A stretch of DNA of 64,000 bases from Cinclus cinclus (taxonomy: Eukaryota; Chordata; Aves; Passeriformes; Cinclidae), in contig NC_085068.1 of assembly GCF_963662255.1 (NCBI RefSeq), forward strand, positions 7,473,791 to 7,537,790. Reading direction: 5' to 3'. The notes beneath the pieces are model-generated. The model worked only from the letters and a program-made list of their open reading frames with translations, did not search any database and had not been told where the DNA came from. A program made the translations under genes and the position numbers. Shown piece after piece: positions 53,901-61,900 of the stretch (position 1 is the stretch's first letter; each line of letters begins with the position of its first letter).

Positions 53901-56900
53901 AATGATGGCTTGGGGTTTAGGTTTTGTGTTCATGGGGGAAATGCCTTGGGGTTAAACGATGCCTTGGGGTTTAGTTTTTATGTTGATAGAGGGAAACAAT
54001 GCCTTGGGGTTTAGTTTTGTGTTCATGGGGGGAACGATGCCTTGGGTTTAATTTTTATACTGATAGAGGGAAACTATAGATAGAGGGGGAAGAGGAGGAA
54101 GAGGAGGAAGCCCTCACCCTGCGGCTGGCACTGTCCCGAGCGCACTTTCTGGAGGTCCATGCCGCGGATGGCGGCCGAGCGCCCCAGCTCGCAGTCGCTG
54201 CCGTAGGTGACGCCGTCGTCGCCGCACACGGGCTCGGCGCTCGGGGGACAGCCCTCGGGCCGGGCCAGCAGCTCCACCCTGCGCGTCCGCGGGTTCACCC
54301 GGCACACGCGGCCCTGCTCCGGCGGCACGGCCCGGCAAGGGTCTGGAACGGAGCACAGAGTTAATCCTGGTTTAAATCGGGGACTGTGGGGTTTGGTTCT
54401 GTCCCGGTAAGGGTCTGGAACGGAGGACAGAGTTAATCCCGGTTTAAACTGGGGATTCTGGGATTTGGTTCTATCCCAGTAAGTGTCTGGGATGGAGCAC
54501 AGAGTTAATCCCGGTTTAAATCGGGGGTTCTGGGGTTTTTTTGCCCAAACCAACTTTTCCTGCCCAAACTCCCCCTTTTCCCGGCCCCCCGCCCTTTCCA
54601 CACCCAGACCCCCCCTCACCTCCCTTCCCCCCAACACCCCCACCCCAATTCGACAACCCCCGGATATTTTTAACCCCTTCCTCCCTCACCACAGGGGCCA
54701 TCGAATTTCTTGAAGACGTTCTCCTGCTTGTCGCAGGCGTGTTTGTTGAGGTGGCACTGGCTGCGATAGTCGCGGCCGTCGCTGCCGCACACGGGGCTCT
54801 CGGGGACGCCGCCGCACGACGAGGGACACGCGCACTTGGCCGCCTGGCCGTCGGGAGAGGGGACGCAGGTGCTGCCAAAGCTGCAGGTCACCTCCGCGCA
54901 CGGGTCCTTGGAGCCTGCGGGATGGAGGAGGGGAGACGGGTGAGAGCGCGCGGCACGGGGTCTGTCACTGCGTCCTTGTCACTGTGTCACTGTCACCAGT
55001 GTGTCACTGTCACTGGTTGTTGTCACTGTGTCACTGCGTCGTTGTCACTGTGTCACTGTCACTGTGTCACTGTCACTGTGTCACTGCATCCTTGTCACTG
55101 TGTCACTGTGTCATTGTCACTGTGTCACTGCGTCCTTGTCACTGTGTCACTGTCACCAGTGTGTCACTGTCACTGGTTGTTGTCACTGTGTCACTGTGTC
55201 ACTGTCACCAATGTGTCACTGTCACCAATGTGTCACTGTCACTGGTTATTGTCACTGTGTCACTGTGTCACTGTGTCATTGTCACTGTGCCGTTGTGTCA
55301 CTGTCACTGTAACTGTCACTGTGTCACTGTTCCTGTCACTCATTGTCACTGTCACCGTCACCATGTCACTGTCACCGTCACCGTGTCACCGTGACCGTCA
55401 CTCACCGCAGGGTCCCTTGCTGATGACCTTGATCCTCCTCTGCAGGTTGCACTGGGCGCGCTCCAGCTCGCACTCGTTGCTGTAGGTGGAGTGGTCGGAG
55501 CCGCACACCGGGGCCACCACGGGGGCACAGGGACCCTTCCTGCACACGCACTGCGCCTGGCCCGGCTCCGAGAGACTGCGCTCGCACACGGCCCCGAACC
55601 CGCACAGCATCCCCCGGCAGCCTGCGGGCACGGGGACATCCCAATGGGAACGGGGACACAACACGGGGGACACAGGGACATCCCATGGGAACGGGGACAC
55701 AACACGGGGGACACAGGGACATCCCATGGGAACGGGGACACAACACGGGGGACACAGGGACATCCCATGGGAACGGGGACATCCCAATGGGAACGGGGAC
55801 ACAACACGGGGGACACAGGGACATCCCATGGGAACGGGGACACAACACGGGGGACACAGGGACATCCCAATGGGAACGGGGACATCCCAATGGGAACGGG
55901 GACACACACACGGGGGACACAGGGACATCCCATGGGAACAGGGACATCCCATGGGAACGGGGACACACACACGGGGGACACAGGGACATCCCAATGGGAA
56001 CGGGGACACAACACGGGGGACACAGGGACATCCCATGGGAACAGGGACATCCCATGGGAACGGGGACACACACACGGGGGACACAGGGACATCCCATGGG
56101 AACGGGGACATCCCATGGGAACGGGGACACAACACGGGGGACACAGGGACATCCCATGGGAATGGGGACATCCCAATGGGAACGGGGACACAACACGGGG
56201 GACACAGGGACATCCCAATGGGAACGGGGACATCCCATGGGAACAGGGACATCCCATGGGAATGGGGACACACACACGGGGGACACAGGGACATCCCATG
56301 GGAACAGGGACATCCCATGGGAACGGGGACACAACACGGGGGACACAGGGACATCCCATGGGAACGGGGACATCCCAATGGGAACGGGGACACACACACA
56401 GGGGACACAGGGACATCCCATGGGAACGGGGACATCCCAATGGGAACGGGGACACACACACAGGGGACACAGGGACACACAGACCACACAGGTGACCACA
56501 GAGCCACAAGTGACCACAGTCCCCACACAGGTGACCACACCATCCCCAGGAGACCACAGAGCACGCCCAGCACTCCCAAAATCTCCGTCTGAAGCTTTTC
56601 CTGGAGTTCTCCACACACCAAAGGTTTGTTATTCCCCAGTGAGGGAGAGGGAAGCCAAGGGAAGGAGAATTCACCCTCACCTGCCTGGGGGATCAGCCCA
56701 CACCTTCCCCCACACCTACTTATTGATTTATTTATCTCTCTGTCCCCATCTATTTATTTATTTATCCATTTATTTATCGCTGCTCATGCAAAGCAGCCAC
56801 ACCTCGTGCCCGGAGCCTCCCAATGAAATCAGGGATTCGGGAATTTCATTTCTCAGAGCAGCCAGGTGGGGCAGGAGGTGAGAATCCCCCAGGTGCAGGT

Positions 56901-57689
56901 GGGGACAGATGGGTGGCACTGAGAGGTTCATGCTCCCAAGCACTGCTGGGCAGGGAAATATCCAGGAATTACAGAATTCTGGAATATCCTGAGCTGGAGG
57001 GGACTCGGAAGGATCAGAGTCCAAAGGGACACCCCCAAAATCCCACCCTGCTTCCCTGGGAGCTCCTGGAGCTCTGGGATATTTCCTGGGGCGGGGAAAA
57101 TAGTTCCCTAAAATCCGATTTTCCCTGGGACAGCTCCACCCATTCCTTGAGGTGTTGCCTGCCCCCAGTATCCCCCAGTATCCCCCAGTATCCCCTCCCA
57201 GGACACCCCAGGGCCTGACCTAAATAATGAGGGGAAAAAAGGCAAAATCAGGCGCCTCATTTACACTTCAAATGCCTTTGACTGCCTGGAGATTCCGACC
57301 CAGGTCGAGATAAATCCCAGGAAATCAAAAGGAATCAAAAGGAAAAGGATCCTCCCCCAAAAAAATCCCACCTAAATCCTCTCTCTTTGTTCTCCCTGCC
57401 CCTTAAATCCCATCCATGGGCAAGGACAACTCCCCCAACCCCCAGGCTGGCCTGGGACACTTCCAGGGATGGAGTTTCCCTGGGAATTCCATTCTCACCT
57501 TCCCAGGGAAGGATTTCCTCCCGATATCCCCCCCTAAATCCTTCCCTGGGAATTCCATCCCCACCCTCCCACTTTCATTTTTATTGGATTTCTTCCCAAA
57601 AAAAAATCCCCAACTCAATCCCCTCTCTTTGTTCTCCCTGCCCTCAGAGCCAACAGCCACACAAACCCAGCCCGGGGGGGAGGAGGAGG

Positions 57690-57730
<41 letters not shown>

Positions 57731-58918
57731 CTTTCCCCATCCCCCCAGGGGACCCAGCCCACCCCTGTGGCCCCTCCCCTGTCCTGAGAGGATTTTTCCA
57801 CCCTGGAGCCATCCCGGAGCCTCTTGATCCCTGCCCAGGCTCGGGGATTTGGGAGCGTTAATGATTTATGGTTTCCATAAATCAAGAGCGTAGCTCAAGG
57901 GGTTTTCTGGGACAGGGGTTGGGATAGGAAGAGGTAAGAAGGGAACAGGGAATGGTGGGACAATCCAAAGGATCTGAGTCCAGCCCTTGACTCTGCACAG
58001 ACACCTCCAAAATCCCACCCAGACACCTCAAAATCCCACACAGACACATTAAAATTCCACCTAGATACCCCAAAATCCACACAGACACCCCAAATCCTAC
58101 CCAGACACCTCAAAATCCCACACAGACACCCCAAATTCCACGCAGACACCCCAAAATCCCACTCAGATACCTCAGATTCCATCCAGATACCCCAAAATCC
58201 CACCCAGACACCCCAAAATCCACTCACACACCTCAAAATACAATCTAAACACCTCAGAATCTACCCAGACAACTCAAGTTCCACCCAGACACCCCAAATT
58301 CCACCCAGACACCCCAAAATCCCACCCAGACACCCCAAAATTCCACCCAGACACCCCAAATCCCACCCAGACACCTCAGAATTCCACCCAGACACATTAA
58401 AATCCCACCCAGACACCCCAAATTCCACCCAGACACCCCAAAATCCCACCCAGACACCCCAAAATCCCACCCAGACACCTCAAAATTCCACCCAGACACC
58501 CCAAAATCCCACCCAGACACCCCAAATTCCACCCAGACACCCCAAAATCCCACCCAGACACCCCAAAATCCCACCCAGACACCCCAAATTCCACCCAGAC
58601 ACCCCAAAATCCCACCCTGCGCATCCCTGGGAGCAGACAATGACCCTGCCCAGCTTTGCAGCCCCTTCCTTCACCCCAAATCCGAGCTCTGGCTTTGTTA
58701 GGCTGGACAAGGACCCCTCCCCAAACCTCCAGGTTTATCCAAACCTTTATCCCACCCCCCAGAACAAACCCTGCACAGCAGATCCCAGCTCCTGAGCTAA
58801 GCTCAGCCTAATCCCAGCATTTCCCAAAGGTGCCAAGGATGCCCAGCCCCACATCAAACCCAGCCCAGGGATGAACAGAACCCAAAACCCTTCCTGAACC
58901 CAAATTTTCCATCTCATG

Positions 58919-58950
<32 letters not shown>

Positions 58951-61900
58951 GGAAGTCTGGCATCTGCCTGGGTTGGGCTGTGAAGATTTTGGAGCCCTGA
59001 GCAAGGAGTTCCACCTACACATGGATTTTTTTTTTTTTTTTTTTTTAATTTTTCACTCGAGATGCCTTCCCCCGGGCCAATTATAGATTAATCACATTTT
59101 TATCTCTCATCCGTTTCTTCCCCAACGCCTCCTTCCCCACCTCCAGCAGGGGAGGCAAAAAAAAAAAAAAAAAAAAAAAAATTAAAAATAAAAAAATAAA
59201 AGCAACAACCGGGTTATTAATTGGCTGCTGGGCTCTTATCTGTGCACGTGAAGGTGGGGGAAGAGCCTGCCAGCAAAGGCAGGGATTTTAAGCCTGGTTT
59301 TTAAAGGGAACAAAGCTCCTGTGATGGTTTTATCTCAGCCTAGGCTTGCCTGCCCTGCACCCAGCAGCTCCTGAAGCTGCTGATAAGAACCTCATCAAAA
59401 AAAAAATTAAAAATAAAAAATAAAAAAGCCATAAAAATATATTTTAAAAAAAATTTTAAAAAAATCCTGACGTTCCTCCTCTGCAAAACCAGAGGAAAGG
59501 TGGGGGAGGCAACCCAGGGTAAATCCAGGGACCTTTCCCTGCTTCCAGGTAGGAAAATCCCTGGAGAAAAGGGAACCCTGAGGGACACCTGCCCTCCCTC
59601 CTCACCCTAATCCTGCATCCCCCAGCACGGGCTCAGCCAGGCTGGGCTGGGCTGGGAGGGACCTTAAATCCCAAATGGATTTGTGAGTCAGGAGAGTTTT
59701 ATTCCTGAGGGAAAGGCCAGCCCAGGAGAGGCTCCCCGTGTCCCCAATTTCCCCCCGTGTCCCCAAATTCCCCCCGTGTCCCCAAATTCCCCCCGTGTCC
59801 CCAATTTCCCCCCGTGTCCCCAAATTCCCCCCCGTGTCCCCAATTTCCCCCCCGTGTCCCCAAATTCCCCCCGTGTCCCCAATTTCCCCCCCGTGTCCCC
59901 AAGCCCCCCGCTCTGCACTCACCATCCCGCGGCGTCGGCGGCGTCTGCGTGAAGTAACTGTTGGGTTTGTCTGCAAAAAAAACCCAAAAAACCACGGAGC
60001 TGTCACAGGTTCCTCCTCTCCTGCCCCCCCGGCCCTTTTTTGGGATGGCGTTTCATCCCTCCACCAGCAGGTTTGGCTCTCAGGAGGTCCCAGACCAGCA
60101 GGAACAGGAGCCAGGATCACCAAAACCTGGTTTTGGGAGGTCTGGAGTTGTTGGAGCATCTCTGGGTTTGGGAGCAGCTCCCGGTGCTGGCATTGACCCC
60201 AGCCTGTCCTGCCTCATCTCCTGGGGGTTGTGAGGTCAATCCCGCTGTGGATCACCCCAAAAATCACACCTGGCCATGGTAATCCCAGAACAGGAATGCT
60301 GCAGCCTCCCAAAAATGGGAGAAAGGGGCAGCAGGAGCTGGAACCTGCCAGGGATGTGACCACAGGTCCCCCAAAAAAAGAGCTGGAACCTGCCAGGGAT
60401 GTGACCACAGGTCCCCCCAAAAAAAGAGCTGGAACCTGCCAGGGATGTGACCACAGGTCCCCAAAAAAAAGAGCTGGAACCTGCCAGGGATGTGACCACA
60501 GGTCCCCCCAAAAAAAGAGCTGGAACCTGCCAGGGATGTGACCACAGGTCCCCCAAAAAAAGAGCTGGAACCTGCCAGGGATGTGACCACAGGTCCCCCA
60601 AAAAAGAGCTGGAACCTGCCAGGGATGTGACCACAGGTCCCCAGGTGAGGCCCAGCTGATAAAAACATCCCTCTGTGTTTGGGGAGACTGATTTAGCGGT
60701 GGAGGGGGAGAGCTGAGCCCCAAAATCCCTCTCATGCTGCATAGGAAGCACCCAAAAATTTGGGATTTGGGATTTGGGATGTGGCCAGGGCAGCAGAGCC
60801 AGGCTATGGCAGAGAGAGCCCAGTTCCATCCCCTGGTCCTGCTCCATCCCCTCACATCCCCTGGATCACCCCCAGCCATTTCCAAATCCTCACATCCCCC
60901 CAGACCATCACCCTCAGCAGCACCAGGATTTGGGATTTGGGATAGAGCTGCCAGGAGCAGCAGCAGGATTTGAGATTTGGGATTTGGGATTTGGGATGTG
61001 GGATGGAACCACCAGGAGCAGCAGCAGGATTTGGGATGGAACCACCAGGAGCAGCAGCAGGATTTGGGATTTGGGATGTGGGATGGAACCACCAGGAGCA
61101 GCAGCAGGATTTGGGATTTGGGATTTGGGATGTGGGATTTAGGATGTGGAATGGAACCACCACCAGCAGCAGCAGCAGGATTTGGGATGTGGGATGGAAC
61201 CACCAGGAGCAGCAGCAGGATTTGGGATGTGGGATTTGGGATGTGGGATTTAGGATGTGGGATGGAACCACCAGGAGCAGCAGCAGCAGGATTTGGGATG
61301 TGGGATGTGGGATGGAACCACCAGCAGCAGCAGCAGGATTTGGGATTTGGGATGTGGGATGGAGCCAGCAGCAGCAGCAGGATTTGGGATGTGGGATTTG
61401 GGATTTGGGATGGAACCAGCAGCAGCAGCAGCAGCATTTGGGATTTGGGATGTGGGATGGAGCCAGCAGCAGCAGCAGGATTTGGGATTTGGGATGTGGG
61501 ATGGAGCCAGCAGCAGCAGCAGGATTTGGGATGTGGGATTTGGGATTTGGGATGGAACCAGCAGCAGCAGCAGCATTTGGGATTTGGGAGCTGTACCACC
61601 CCACGCACAGCCGCCCTCCCAGCTCTGCTCCCACTTTCCTACCAGGGCAAAGTGGGGGATGAGCCAGCAGGGAGCTGCCAATCCCCGGAGCTGCCAATCC
61701 CCGCATCATCCCCAACACAGCGACGAGCTCCGGGAGAAGCCGAGCCGGGAACTACCCCCCTGCCCCCCCACCCCCTGCCCCCCCACCCCATCACCACACA
61801 CACCCCCCCAAAATTCCACCCGTTCCCAGCCTGCCTCACCCCGCCCCGCTCCGCTCCGGGGCCACCTACAGTTATTGAGGAAGAGCAGCACGGCGAATCC

